From the NCBI GenBank assembly GCA_917880885.1, contig OU862910.1, positions 24,564,710-24,628,709 of the forward strand: a DNA stretch of 64,000 nt, written 5' to 3'. Each line of letters starts with the position of its first letter. Within the stretch, counting starts at the first letter, position 1. The notes below the pieces were generated by a model that ran no database searches, was not told where the DNA came from, and saw only the letters and a program-made list of their open reading frames with translations. The DNA is from Limnephilus marmoratus. Taxonomy: Eukaryota > Arthropoda > Insecta > Trichoptera > Limnephilidae. Below, in pieces: positions 42,552 to 54,003 of the stretch. The translations under genes were made by a program, and so were the position numbers.

Positions 42552-43473
42552 TTCGAGTTACTTTCCACAGCCTTAATTTAGTTTCAAATGATTTCACGTT
42601 TCATTCAGCTTCAACTTTTCTTTTCTTGGTAGTTGTCATTAACAGGATTTTATTGATCTACTATCCACTTTACTTCCGCAACTATGACTAGAAAATAATG
42701 TTTATGACAGACTGCTTAAGATTCTCCTCCGAATAGGGTTGCCATTAATCCTAAATTATCGGGACTGTCCCGTACAAGAAAATTAAAAGTTCCGATGGAA
42801 TTTCACTATCGTTTCACAATAAAAAATTAAAATAAAAGTAAAATGGGAGGTTTAATCACATTTTTATTTGTATCTTAACTACTTGCTAGTAACGATTTTG
42901 TGATAATGCTTGAAAAATGCATCTGAAACACCGTGAAAAAACCATCACGTTCTGTGAAATTTTTTGTGGTTCTTTCGGCAGGCCGCACCAAAAGTGCCCG
43001 CGGGCCGCACCAAAAGGCCTCGCGGGCCGCATGCGGCCCGCGGGCCGCAGGTTCCCCACCCCTGACCTAGGGTCTATTGCATATATTTGTGTATTTCTAT
43101 ATTAATCTACAATGTAAAAACTTGTTAACGTTTTCTTTTTATGTATCTTGCATTTTGTCATGTATTATTCATGACATTTAATCAGTCACCTGTAAATTTT
43201 GTAATTGCTAACATACCTACTAGTTTATTTCTATGTCATTTACAACTTAGAAACTTTCTCTTTTATTGTAATGCACTATCATTACTAAATTTATCTGCAT
43301 GATGTTTACCTACTAGTTATATTTTTATAGTTCATCTTTTTTATTTAAAAAAAAACTGTCTCTGTATTATAATCTTGTCATGTAAAAGCCCATCAGGGCG
43401 TTGAAAATTAATAAATAAAATAAAATAAATAAAATAAAATAAAAATAAATAAAATCTCCATGAGGATCCCCTT

Positions 43474-43590
43474 ATGGGTGGAAAGTAAATGCGCACAAAT
43501 ACCCCCATCTGTTGCCAATTGTTCGCCAATACTTATCAGCTCCCCCCAGCAGTGTAGCCAGTGAGCAATTATTAAGTGAGTGGAGCTGAT
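43474..43590 (+). pseudogene. hAT transposase C-terminal dimerisation domain, right half
   Basis: WKVNAHKYPHLLPIVRQYLS and APPSSVASEQLLSEWS fit the hAT signature (W-W----YP-L---A--YL--P-SS--SER-FS). Continuation of the fragment at 40380-40515 after the nested LINE. Not preceded by a start and truncated at the next stop. Confidence 0.75.
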
Positions 43591-43934
43591 TTAACATAAT
43601 ATGAAGAACACCGAAACAGACCCAAAGGTGTAAAAGCAGCCAAATCACTTTTTATTAAATATAATTTACCTCTGTTTAATTTCGAGTACTAAAAGTACCT
43701 ACAAAATACAAATTTAATTAAACAAATCTTAAAAAATAAAATTGTGCTTTTTCTTCATAGTATTAACACTACCGCTTCCGGTTCCGCTTCTGCTTCCGCT
43801 TCCGCTAAGATTTACTTTTGACATCTGTTTTCACTTCTGCTTCCGTTAAGACACTTCTGTTGCGTCACTAGTACAGAGTCATTAGAGTTCAGAACTCAAA
43901 ACTAGTTTTCAGTCTGTCCTTAGAAGTAATATTA

Positions 43935-45535
43935 TTTATATATTTATTTGTAAGAGACAAAAAGCTTATACATAAAATATAGAGATACATTAACTTATAC
44001 GGAGTTAAATTAAGTCAAGCCAAAAAGGTCTCCCATGTTAGAGTTACTTGGAGATGGAGTTTTATTATATCTTAAAATTAATTTTAGGTGAGGAGGATAG
44101 GAAGAGGAAAATAGGATAGGAATAGGAGATGCTTCCGATACATTCCACACTCTTTTATTAATTTTTGATCGTACGCGTAACTTCTATTCGGTATTTCTGA
44201 AGGGTATTGTTAAAAATGACTATATTCGAAAATTTTATATTATATTGCGCACATATACGGGGAATTGGGATTTTTTTAATGATAGTTCTACGTGTAAGCA
44301 AATTAAATAAATTTTATTATCTTGTTGATCTTGTCGGAATATGAGTTGACAAGCTCTGGCGAGTCCAGGCCATTAATCAGAGTTTTAAATAATAAGGTTG
44401 GTCAAAAATTAAACATCGTGTAAACGGGAGTTGAAGTTGTGAAAGTTTAAGAGCGTTTAACCAGCCAGCGGACGAAAATCCACATTTCGTCGAAAGTTGT
44501 TCTTATGATCGTGCAGGGCGGTTACAATGAGAAAGATTAATTATTCTCCGTAACAGCTTTTTTAAATTATAACTCAATATCGAATTTATTTCAATCCAAA
44601 TTAGCTTTAATTTATACCTTCATCCAAAAATGCTGAAAGGCGTGGTGATAAAACTATTAAAATAATGTATTTTTGTAATTATTTTTTGATTATAAGTTTT
44701 AATCATTTTTCAATAATGTCTAAATTTAATAAGAATGTTAAAAAAAATTTGAAATATATTAGTTTGTAAGTGCGTAAATAAATACACATGTACGTACACA
44801 TTTTTTAATGATTTTATTGAAACTAAAATTAAAATTCTAAAACATGCGTTTGCAAGATAATGTATTGATTTATTTTACTGCATGATTATATTATTTGAAA
44901 TGGGTGTGGTATAATACAAAATCTTTTTTGAAAATTTAACAAATCTGCGAACGACCTATGGAATAGCCTTATTATACTAAAAATTTTAAAAATTTCTCAA
45001 AATTTATTACATGCGAATGCTAGATAAAAGAACAATCTTTCGAAATCCATTTATAATTTTTTGTGGAAAAGAGTCAATACGTCTAAAATCTGATTTGAAA
45101 ATGACATATTTCTGGTTTTCTCTGGTAATGCCCTCTAAAAGATTCGGTGTAATTTAAAAAGTGTAAGTTTTGTTTATAAATTATGTGTTTAAATTTTTTT
45201 TAATTATTTCGATTCATTCGACATGGGCTTGGTAGAAAGAACTCAAGATCGGTGTGCAGTGTTCTAAGTTGTGACGAATGTACACTGTATAAAGGGAATA
45301 AAGAGTTTTAATGTTGGGGAAAGGTTGTACGTATTATAAATCCCAGCATTTTGTTGTCTTTGGTGATGATTTCGTCGATGTGTTGTATAAAGTTTAATTT
45401 AACATCCAGTATTACTCCAAAGTCTCTGATGGATTCTACCTCTTTAATATTTGACGCGTTTATTGTATACTCAAAGGAAAAATTATTTTTTTCAATTTGA
45501 GGTATTTTCAATTTAAGGTATTTACAACAAGTTTG
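43935..45535 (-). pseudogene. LINE C-terminal region, split by DNA element B
   Basis: Reading minus: IRDFGVILDVKLNFIQHID and KMLGFIIRTT, then in another frame IKTLYSLYTVYIRHNLEHCT, a break at the insertion 44451-45135, then LINGLDSPELVNSYSDKINK and PRICAQYNIKFSNIVIFNN to a stop. The 3' end is an AT-rich tail near 43935. Frameshifted and 5'-truncated. Confidence 0.7.
44451..45135 (+). mobile_element. TTAA-flanked DNA element B, copy 3
   Basis: TTAA at 44447-44450 on the left; the right target has mutated to TAAA. Body nearly identical in order to 34645-35357, with a 15-base gap near 44790. Inserted in the LINE. Confidence 0.8.
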
Positions 45536-45539
45536 TTTA

Positions 45540-46440
45540 ATTTAAAGTAGATAAATAGACGATTGAGGTCCTCTTGAAGTTTAATGCAATAATTATAAAT
45601 TACGACACGTCAACGAAGTCACTGTGTTATAAGAACCAACATAGACCAGCTAAATAAGCATCCAATAGTTACGGGAGAATACAGGTCACAGTACTTACCA
45701 AATTACGAATGTCTCTTATGTTCTCTCCTGAGAATATGAGACATTACAGTAATAATAAAAAAAAATCGTCAATTAATTTGAAAAGGTCCTGACTCCTTGA
45801 CTTCTCCGCCTCCTGAGCGTCGTTAACATGGCAAGATATTCAGATCCAGTATTTACACTTACATTGCTTTATTTCATTCCTCCGCAGACATTACTCTCAT
45901 AATGAGGTACTTGAGTTCACGTTCCCCGCGAGACGAGACCGAGTGAATGAGATCAGTTTGAATGGGATGTTGGTACTGTCCTCAAGTTGTTCTGGTTACG
46001 CCTTTTTTCATCCCATTTTGGTTGATTGGCGGTAGAGACGAGATGAGGCTGCGGTCCTCCTTTCTGTGCCGCGCTCGACGGAAGGTCTCATTAGTTCACA
46101 TCAATGGACTTGAAATGCTGACTGAATTGATTTTTTTCAGTTGCTTCGGAGGTGATTTTAATTTTCACGTTAATTAAAATCAAGTAATGATGAGGGCTCT
46201 TGTGTGCTTGAATATTTTTGTTGAGTGATTTTATGTTTGAAAACTTTTGAACATTTTCTAACACTTGCGCTGTGAACATGATGTCCTGACATTATAGGAA
46301 TGGAAATTGAATATAAAAGTCTGATAATTTTTGAGTAGGTATTGGAATGCAAAAGGTAAGCCAACAAATATTTCGTCAAATAAAATGAAAAATATCAACC
46401 CGTAAAAACAAAGTTTTTTTTACTATAATACATTTATTTT
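45540..46440. other. no gene recognised
   Basis: AT-rich to mixed sequence; short frames only, none with a recognisable motif. Confidence 0.35.
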
Positions 46441-46469
46441 CACCGCTTCTTGGGCCGGCTAATAACCAA

Positions 46470-46935
46470 TTTCAAAAAAATGTGTATGTGCGTGATTGCC
46501 CCCAAATAGTTGATAGAATGCATTGTCATCTTCCATTGTCATCTTCCAAGTTTCAGCTCGATCGGATGCCAAGAAAAGGGTTAACTTCCACTTCCAAGAA
46601 TTCATTAATTTAAGAAAACTAATATTTTTTGCTTGTTTTGACTGAGGATTGAATCTTCGTCCCCAGCGACTGGAGTCAATAATGCCAACTTGTAAACCAA
46701 ATCCTAATTGGAGAGAATAGTCATTTATTTCGTATATTCCTTGCTGCAATTGTTTTAAATATAATGTTAGCCAAAATTCAGAAAATTGCGGGGATGCGCG
46801 CGTCTGTGATATCGCGATTTCATCGACAACGATCCTTTATACCGGTATTCGGTTAGATCGGATGTCAGGAAGTGGGTAAATTTCCACTTTCGAGATTTGC
46901 ATTAATTCATTCAAGAAAAAAATTATCAAGATGCA
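46470..46935. repeat. two diverged direct repeats
   Basis: CGATCGGATGCCAAGAAAAG with AACTTCCACTTCCAAGA and CATTAATTTAAGAAAA (46557-46618) recurs as AGATCGGATGTCAGGAAGTG, AATTTCCACTTTCGAGA and CATTAATTCATTCAAGAAAA (46854-46920). A 15-bp tandem CATCTTCCATTGT lies at 46528-46556. Confidence 0.5.
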
Positions 46936-47027
46936 TTAAAAAAATACATACGAAGCACTTTAACTAAAATTTACAGCTACGAAGCAGCGAGGCAATACAG
47001 TACATTTAGTGTTTATTTCCAATCAAC

Positions 47028-47230
47028 AACTAGCTGAAGTCTCCGCCGTTGCCCTGGTTTTGCACGGAGTTTTTCGAAATCAGGTGTTAAAAGTGACCTT
47101 AATTTAAAAAATTTCGAAATATTTTGAAAATTTCATCAATCTCTGAATAAAATTGTAGATTTGTTTAAAAATCAAATCTACTCTCCAGCACACAGACAAT
47201 CTTCTTTTTATAACGTATGTACTCGTACGT
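47028..47230 (+). repeat. dispersed repeat C, partial
   Basis: ACTAGCTGAAGTCTCCGCCG start as at 7022. Nothing recognised from 47230 to 48040. Confidence 0.4.
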
Positions 47231-48042
47231 AGTAACAGGCAAATTATTTTTAGGTTCATCTTAATGGGTCAAGAAATCTATTGAATGGCATATACATGGA
47301 AAACGTCATACAAACTATAAGTTTTAAGGGGTTATTTTTTAACAGTCTTTTAGACAAATAGGTATATTATTTTTCTTGTCCAGTTTACTGTAGCCAAATT
47401 ATAGAAAGAAAATAAATTATCTTGAAATTTGAATTTGGGATACTGCAAGATTTCAATCCCGTGGGATTCATGATGCCATTAATTTCCAAGTCACTCGACG
47501 TTTGAAAAGAGAGTCCATACTCTGAGAGGACATCTCAAAAGATAACTTTTAGGATGAGGCACTAGGGAGGAAGGGAGTGGTTGCAGCGGGTTGGGTGGGA
47601 GGGGTGCATGCGGTGAATGATTTCATGATTATTACCCGGTGTGCTACAAATAGGGCGTCTCGAAGTGAAATAGTTATTTTTATCGTTAGAGCTTCTGAAG
47701 CAAATAAAAGTGATAATAATAAAAACATTAGAGTGGTATAAACTATTTTTGAATAAGTGAGTTTACAAATAATTATTACATCATTTTAAATCATTTAGTC
47801 CTATTTTACTTACATATACGAGGATGACAAAAATTAATTGATATAAATAATACATAGAGCGTAGGTATAATAAATAATACATCAATATAATAAATAATAT
47901 TAAAAATGCGTAGGATAGGGAGTGGATACAACATGAAGAGGAGATAAAAAATTTAACTTCAAATTTGTAAAATAAATTAAACCTACATTTTTTTAATTGC
48001 AATGTAAAAAATATGAGTTACATATTTATATACATATTTTAC

Positions 48043-49641
48043 TAGTATATTAAAATATAAGTGGATAAACAGGTCTTTAAAACACGCGCGATTTTTCGAG
48101 CACGACGGCGTAGCCGAGTGCTCGAAATAAAGCAAGTGTTATCCACGAATAATTTACGCTATTTTTTTAATTGGTACACTTTGAAAACATAAATATTGAT
48201 ATTATTATTAAAAATTTGGAAATAAGAACTATTAATGAATTCGTGATGTGACATCACAATATCTTGTTGTCATGGAAATGAAAAACACAAACATTAATTT
48301 GCAATCTGTCACATAAAATTAATAGTTGACATCACAGTTTTTACTAGTTATTGTGTGTTGTAAAATAAGTTCTAACATTGATAATTTAAATACCAAAGCA
48401 GAATCGCGGTTAATGCCTGAAAAATCCAAAGACGTTTATAAAAAAGAATATGAAAGGTTCATAACATGGATGGAGGAGCAAAACGTAGTAGATGTAGATG
48501 AACGAGTTGTGCTTGCTTACCTTCAGAAAATGTCGGAACAGTACAAAGCATCGACTATGTGGGCCACACATTTGAAATTGCAATGTCTGTTGAGAAAAAA
48601 AAAGGGGTTGATTTAAAATCATTTGTGAAAGTGCATGCATTCATGAAGGCAATTAGCAAGGATGACGTTGCTAAGAAGGCGTATGTATTCAAAGAAGATG
48701 ATTTGCGGAAGTTTTTCACGGAAGCACCGGACATTACGTACTTATTTTTGAAGGTGGTAGCCATTTGCGGAATCTTTGGCTCTTGCAGAAGATGTGAATT
48801 GTGCGATTTACGCTTATATGATATCAAAGAAGAAGGAAGTGTATTGCTTATTACCATCCGACCATCTAAAACAGTGAAGGCTCGACGTTTCACTGTTGCC
48901 GACAGTGGTACAATTAATTATGTGCGTTTTATGAAGCAATATTTATCATTGCGACCCCAAAATGTAAGTACAGACAGGGTTTTCTTACGGTATGATAAGG
49001 GTAAGTGCACCAATCAAGTGGTTGGTATTAACACATTTGGATCATGCCCCTTACAAATCGCACGCTATCTTAAATTAAACGATCCTGAGAAATATACAGG
49101 ACATGCGTTTCGACGTACATCCGCTACCATTATGGCAAATAGTGGCATGACAATTGATCAAATCCAACGACAAGTAGGATGGAAATCGGCAGCTGTGGCG
49201 ACTGGTTACGTGGAAGAGAGCATTAGCAATAAGAAGAATGTTTCAAACATTATTTGAACTGCCATTAATGGAAGTGCAGCCTCATTGACTTCCGAGAATA
49301 CTATTAATTTGAACAGCATTTCCTCCGATTTAAAAAACGGAGGTATTAATATTTCAAATAATACGAACTGCTCTTTTCACATCCATTTAAATAATTAGAA
49401 TGTAAACGATGTAAAAAAGAATGTAAACTTTGAATAAAATTTTTGAAACATTTGTAATGTTTTATTTGACGTTTAAAATATTCCTGTCAGATTTAAAGTT
49501 AAAAGTTGACATTTAGACTTCACATTTTGTTGATTTGTTGATGTTGCCATGGTAACTTTAAAAAACACGCGTTCCATAAAGTGCGATTTAAACACGCTAG
49601 AGCGTACTTTAAATGAGTAAAAAAGGGCACCAATAAAAAAA
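48043..49641 (+). mobile_element. Crypton-like element, copy 2 (inactivated)
   Basis: 1.6 kb, opposite orientation to copy 1 and very similar along its length, with both ends. One arm of its palindrome has lost about 13 bases (GTGTTATCCACG where copy 1 has GTGTTTTAAAGACC...). Confidence 0.85.
48326..49398 (+). pseudogene. tyrosine recombinase, frameshifted and with a premature stop
   Basis: Same protein as at 12645-13718. An A-run (48595-48604) shifts the frame after residue ~90 (LLRKKKG where copy 1 has LLRINKG). The rest is open from 48559 and keeps SCRRCELCDL, GHAFRRTSAT and GYVEES, then TGA at 49255-49257 replaces the GGA that encodes Gly after VSNII. Downstream sequence still matches the intact tail to 49398. 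Confidence 0.9.
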
Positions 49642-50068
49642 ATATTATATTGAAGGTCATATTTAGTCATGTATACCTTAGTAGAAAAGAGGAGCTCTTG
49701 TGCCTGATAAGGGAGTCACGATTCTTACTTAGGTTTTAAGTTATAATATGAAATATAAAATATATTTTGTTTTTTATAATAATATCAAACAATATCTCCG
49801 AAGCAGTTTTAAAATGCTGAATCTAAACCAGCTGGCGAAATAAACTAATAGTGTTTATTTTCAAAATTATCTTCAGTATTATTGACACACGACATCTCAT
49901 CCAACAACGTAATCTGTCGTAGATTCCTAAATAATGTTCTTAAATCAACGTTCTCATTATGGATACCATTCTACTCGTACTTTGTCCGGAATGTCAAGAC
50001 TTGTCAACTCGAGTCAAAGCATTGAAATTTTTTGGTGAAATTATTTTAAAATGAAGATTTGGTAACAC

Positions 50069-52705
50069 ACCTCGAATCACTACAGACAAAACGACGGCGT
50101 AGTAGTATATACATTAAACAACACTCCCAACACATATAACGTCAAAGAAATCACCATTACGAACTCCAACTGTCTTCAAATAACATACAGCATAAACACA
50201 TGTATTATTGCACTTTACCGCTCTCCTTCCAAACCTAACATCTCCCCCTTTTTGCGAGACTTAAACTGTTATCTTACCGAGCTAAAAAAAACAAAAAACC
50301 TAGTCTTAATTGGAGACCTCAACATTAATGTTCTAAAAAACAACGAACATCCCCAGTGCCAAGATTACTTAAATACCATTATGTTTCACGGAATGGAAAG
50401 TACAATAAACTCACCTACACGATGTACACCACACTCTTCCTCCTGCATCGACCATATTATGGTTAAAACATCAAACCAATACACTTCAGAAATCCACATG
50501 TCATCAATTACAGATCACTACGCCACCTCCTTCACAATGAGTTCCAAACACAACGCTCAAAGCAAAACATCAACTGAAATAACAAAGAAAATAATTAACT
50601 ATGACCACCTCAACAAAACGATTAGTTCTAAATCCTGGGACAGACTCTATAAGATAGCAAACATAGATGAGGCATGGAACTACTTCTCTACCTACATACA
50701 AGAAACCCTTATTCAAAACACCAAAACCACCACAAAAACCATTCCTAGAGCTATCAAACCTCTCAAACCATGGATTAATCACACTATCATCAACTGCATT
50801 CGGAAACGCAATTCCATACATAAAAAATGTGCCACGAATCCATATGATATTACACTTCATAATTTCTACAAAAGATACCGAAATATTTGCACACAAATCA
50901 TTAGGAAAGCCAAAAATCTATACTACAATAAAAAAATATCCGAATGCAACAACGATCCTAAAAAAATATGGAAAGTCCTCAAGGAAGCTACCAATTCAAA
51001 TAAAGCCACCGACGTCTTAAACTCTCTCAATATCAATGATATCACCGTAGACTTTACATCGAATCCCAACACAATTGTCAATCATATAAACAGTTATTTT
51101 GCAAATATAGGTCCAGAACTAGCAACAAAAATCCAATCAAGCAACCATATGCTGGATCCTAGCGTTCACCCTTCCAATGATGAATTCCCAACCCGATTTT
51201 TTCTCAAAACGGTTACAGAGAAAGAAGTTTCTACGGTAATAAACTCTTTAAAAAACTCTTCATCCACCGGCATTGACGAAATACCCAACAGTGTTCTTAA
51301 AAAAATTGCCCCGGTTATAATACAACCATTAACTCATCTGCTGAATATTAGCATTCGCCAAGGATTATTTCCCGCCATTCTAAAACAAGGTCTTACTATC
51401 CCTATTTTCAAAACAGGCTCCAAACTTGATATTAGTAATTATCGTCCTATTACGTTACTCAATTCCCTGTCTAAAGTATTTGAAAAGATCGTTAATAAGA
51501 GTCTTATGGAATATCTTGAAACCAACAACCTACTATCGCCGCGGCAATTTGGCTTCAGAAACCATAAAAGTACAAACGATGCCATAGCCACCGTCACTGA
51601 CCACATCTCTGGCCACCTTGATAAGGGCTCGAAATGTCTATCGGTATTTCTCGACCTGTGTAAAGCGTTTGATACAATATCACACATCAAATTAGAACGC
51701 AAATTGTTCAACATAGGTATTAGGAATAATGAATTAAGCCTCCTCTCCAGTTTCCTATCTGACAGATCCCAATGCGTTAAACTCAGAGCTACAAAGAGTC
51801 AGAATTTACCTATTAGTTACGGTGTCCCACAAGGCAGTGTTATAGGTCCAACGCTCTTCCTAATATACATTAACGAGTTGTGTAACCTAGATATCGATGC
51901 CACTATTGTCAGTTTCGCCAACGACACTGTACTACTATTTCAAACAAAAGATTGGCCTACCGTATATTCTAAAGCGGAGGTAGGAATTCAAAAGGTTAAA
52001 TATTGGCTTGACTCGAACACATTAACTCTTAACATACAGAAAACTAAATACTTACTGTCTAGTCTTACCAATATCACAAAACCAAACCTACACCCAAAAT
52101 TAAAAATACACGGATGTAATAACTCATCTCTGAACCGGAATTGCAACTGCCCATGCCTAGAACAAGTAGCAACTATCAAATATTTAGGATTAACCTTTGA
52201 TACACACCTAAATTGGAAGCAACATATACTTAACACTACAAACAAAATCCGCAAATCTATTTACTTTTTCAAACAAACGCGCAATTTCCTTAACCTACAA
52301 CTTTTAAAAACAGTGTATTACTCACTGTGCCAATCTCACATCGAATACGGAATTTTAGCTTGGGGTAACACTTATTCTAATGCCATCGACCCCATCATTA
52401 AAGCACAAAAACTAATAATAAAAATAATTCTTAAACTTCCTCTCACTACCACCATCCTATACAAACCAACACAAATGATACACAATACCCGAGCCAAAAA
52501 TAAAGAACTTCTCCAAACTCCCTTTTCTAAAACCACCTTTGGACAAAAACACTTTAAATACATAGCTTGCAAACTACACAATACACTTCCAGCCACGATT
52601 AGACAAACTGAATCAATGACCAAATACAAACAAGATATAAAGAAATGGATTATAAGTATTGGACGTCACACTACTGCTAACATCTGTAAAATAGAGTACA
52701 AATAG
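50069..52705 (+). CDS. LINE EN-RT protein, open but FAND in the active site
   Basis: The frame is open from the insertion edge (SNHYRQNDGVVVYTLNN) for 879 codons including the stop; there is no native start, so it is a 5'-truncated ORF. Endonuclease motifs: LVLIGDLNINV, SSCIDHIMVK, SSITDHYATSF. RT motifs: STGIDEIPNSVL, KLDISNYRPITLLNS, FLDLCKAFDTISH, SYGVPQGSVIGPTLFLIYIN. The catalytic box reads FAND (51914-51925, GCC AAC GAC) where FADD is required, so the first catalytic Asp is Asn and RT activity should be lost. It belongs to a different CR1-like lineage from 27854. C-terminal tail QSHIEYGILAWGNT is normal. Confidence 0.85.
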   Translation, partial: TSNHYRQNDGVVVYTLNNTPNTYNVKEITITNSNCLQITYSINTCIIALYRSPSKPNISPFLRDLNCYLTELKKTKNLVLIGDLNINVLKNNEHPQCQDYLNTIMFHGMESTINSPTRCTPHSSSCIDHIMVKTSNQYTSEIHMSSITDHYATSFTMSSKHNAQSKTSTEITKKIINYDHLNKTISSKSWDRLYKIANIDEAWNYFSTYIQETLIQNTKTTTKTIPRAIKPLKPWINHTIINCIRKRNSIHKKCATNPYDITLHNFYKRYRNICTQIIRKAKNLYYNKKISECNNDPKKIWKVLKEATNSNKATDVLNSLNINDITVDFTSNPNTIVNHINSYFANIGPELATKIQSSNHMLDPSVHPSNDEFPTRFFLKTVTEKEVSTVINSLKNSSSTGIDEIPNSVLKKIAPVIIQPLTHLLNISIRQGLFPAILKQGLTIPIFKTGSKLDISNYRPITLLNSLSKVFEKIVNKSLMEYLETNNLLSPRQFGFRNHKSTNDAIATVTDHISGHLDKGSKCLSVFLDLCKAFDTISHIKLERKLFNIGIRNNELSLLSSFLSDRSQCVKLRATKSQNLPISYGVPQGSVIGPTLFLIYINELCNLDIDATIVSFANDTVLLFQTKDWPTVYSKAEVGIQKVKYWLDSNTLTLNIQKTKYLLSSLTNITKPNLHPKLKIHGCNNSSLNRNCNCPCLEQVATIKYLGLTFDTHLNWKQHILNTTNKIRKSIYFFKQTRNFLNLQLLKTVYYSLCQSHIEYGILAWGNTYSNAIDPIIKAQKLIIKIILKLPLTTTILYKPTQMIHNTRAKNKELLQTPFSKTTFGQKHFKYIACKLHNTLPATIRQTESMTKYKQDIKKWIISIGRHTTANICKIEYK

Positions 52706-52980
52706 ACAGAATTACCATCTCACGTTTGTCCTTACCCTTATTAAAGAACTTAAAATAGTAAAATCCTATATGTATAATATAACTACCTATATAGATTCGA
52801 AAGGATTTACTACTTTATTCATCTCTTCCTTCACCTATATAATGCTCTCTTTATGATATTAACCCTCAATCTTAATCATCTTTCTGTTTGAATTGTATAA
52901 ATCAGTATGTATCTTACCTTAAATGTTCTTATGTTGTAATTAAATATTCTTTTGTATGATACTCATTTATGTACCTCTAC

Positions 52981-53017
52981 GCCTGTCTCAACACAGGTAT
53001 ACCCTAGTGAGACAGGC
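52981..53017 (+). ncRNA. LINE 3' hairpin with covarying stem
   Basis: GCCTGTCTCA pairs with TGAGACAGGC (10 bp), enclosing ACACAGG...CCTAG. The same architecture with a different stem is at 57631 and 61325 (-). Probably the 3' signal recognised by the element's own reverse transcriptase; that role is inferred. Confidence 0.6.
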
Positions 53018-53099
53018 ATCGAATAATGTAATACAAACATTCTTTTTATAGATAAATAAATAAATAAATAAATAAAAACAAATAAAAGATTTGGTGAAA

Positions 53100-53955
53100 T
53101 CATTTTTTGTCTCTCAAATTTGTTATGATGTTATAAAACTCAATTATTGGACTTCACATAAATCATCCTCATCTAAATTTTTATCATAAGCATTCATGCA
53201 CCTATATTGTGTTCTCCTTTCACAGTCATCGCTGTTTTTTTTACTTTCTTTCCATATTGTTAATGGACTCAATTTCCGCCTTTAAATGTCATTTTTATGT
53301 CACTTCATTTCTACTTCGAAGACATTCATCATCATTGATAAGACACAACTTTGACGGTAATGCAGGTATCCACAGGGATTACAATCAGGGCCACCTTTAA
53401 AATATATTCTAGTAGTTTGTAATTAGTATTAAGATATTTACTTGCCTATTCAAAGCTTTTGGATTCTTGCTCAACGTGCCTATAAAACATTTAAACCTAC
53501 TAGATGCAATTTGAAAACATATGAGTATCGCTATGGAGAATAATTCACAGATGCAAAGCATAGCGAGTTATGTTGATATGCATTTGTAAAAATATTATTT
53601 CATTTCAATTTTAACTTTGAAAATTAAAATGTCATCGTATATAAAACGCGATCCATGGATTGATGACATTCAACTCGCAGTGTTTCAATAGCGCCAGATT
53701 TGAAGTGTTGCCTCGTTCGTTAGAGACGCATGGATGACTTTTTACAAGCGAATCCGGGAATGTTTTTATATAAGTATGAAGATATTGGCATATCAAAGGA
53801 ATAATGTAGCGGATAAAAAAAATTGGGTTCAGTTTTCAGCCTGGAGAAATGTATAGAAATATGGTGATATTAGAATGAACCTATTACGATAGCGGTATCT
53901 TTACACTTCAATACTTTTTTTCTAATTTAAAAATAAAGCATGAGGAATTATTAGC
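53100..53955. other. no gene recognised
   Basis: AT-rich; short frames without motifs. Confidence 0.35.
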
Positions 53956-53960
53956 GAGGA

Positions 53961-54003
53961 GTATTAGCGTAATCTGACAGTAACTGTCAGATTACGCTAA
54001 TAC
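53961..54003. repeat. perfect palindrome, 21-bp arms
   Basis: GTATTAGCGTAATCTGACAG plus T, a single A, then the exact reverse complement. A second dyad follows: TATTTCAGCATA (54029-54040) and TATGCTGAAATA (54060-54071). Confidence 0.85.

Larger units (their letters stand above)
40961..43064 (-). mobile_element. hAT element B (CAGGGGTGGGGAACC ends)
   Basis: Inverted ends CAGGGGTGGGGAACCT with exact 8-bp duplication ACCTAGGG at 40953-40960 and 43065-43072. GCGGGCCGCA blocks repeat near both ends, as subterminal transposase sites often do. 2.1 kb, mostly a tandem array plus a transposase scrap. A 17-G run is at 41047-41063. Confidence 0.9.
40515..43465 (+). mobile_element. LINE 3' fragment (same group as 27168), split by hAT B
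   Basis: Coding part 40515-40927 reads NIERVQHKFLRFINFKLHIP and continues to the natural stop, aligned with the C-terminus of the ORF at 27854. The 3' UTR is interrupted by 40961-43064 and resumes to the AAAAGCCCATCAGGGCG hairpin and an AAATAAAATAAA tail near 43460. 5'-truncated. Confidence 0.8.
40217..43870 (+). mobile_element. hAT element A (TAGTG ends), host of a nested LINE
   Basis: Ends TAGTGTTGCAACA and, inverted, TAGTGACGCAACA; flanks GTACAAAG (40209-40216) and GTACAGAG (43871-43878), an 8-bp duplication with one mismatch. It holds two halves of a transposase C-terminus (about 40380-40515 and 43474-43590) separated by a LINE. N-terminal coding sequence is deleted. Confidence 0.8.
50064..53086 (+). 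mobile_element. LINE with 10-bp target duplication
   Basis: AAGATTTGGT at 50054-50063 and 53087-53096 flanks the element. It starts inside the endonuclease coding region (5'-truncated) and ends with the hairpin 52981-53017 and an AAATAAAT tail. A 3' piece of the same family is at 19375 (-). Confidence 0.85.

Noticed and set aside
50252..50254. Translation start of the LINE protein at 50252
   Set aside because: The codon is TTG, and the frame is open upstream to the insertion edge at about 50069, so the ORF is simply truncated.
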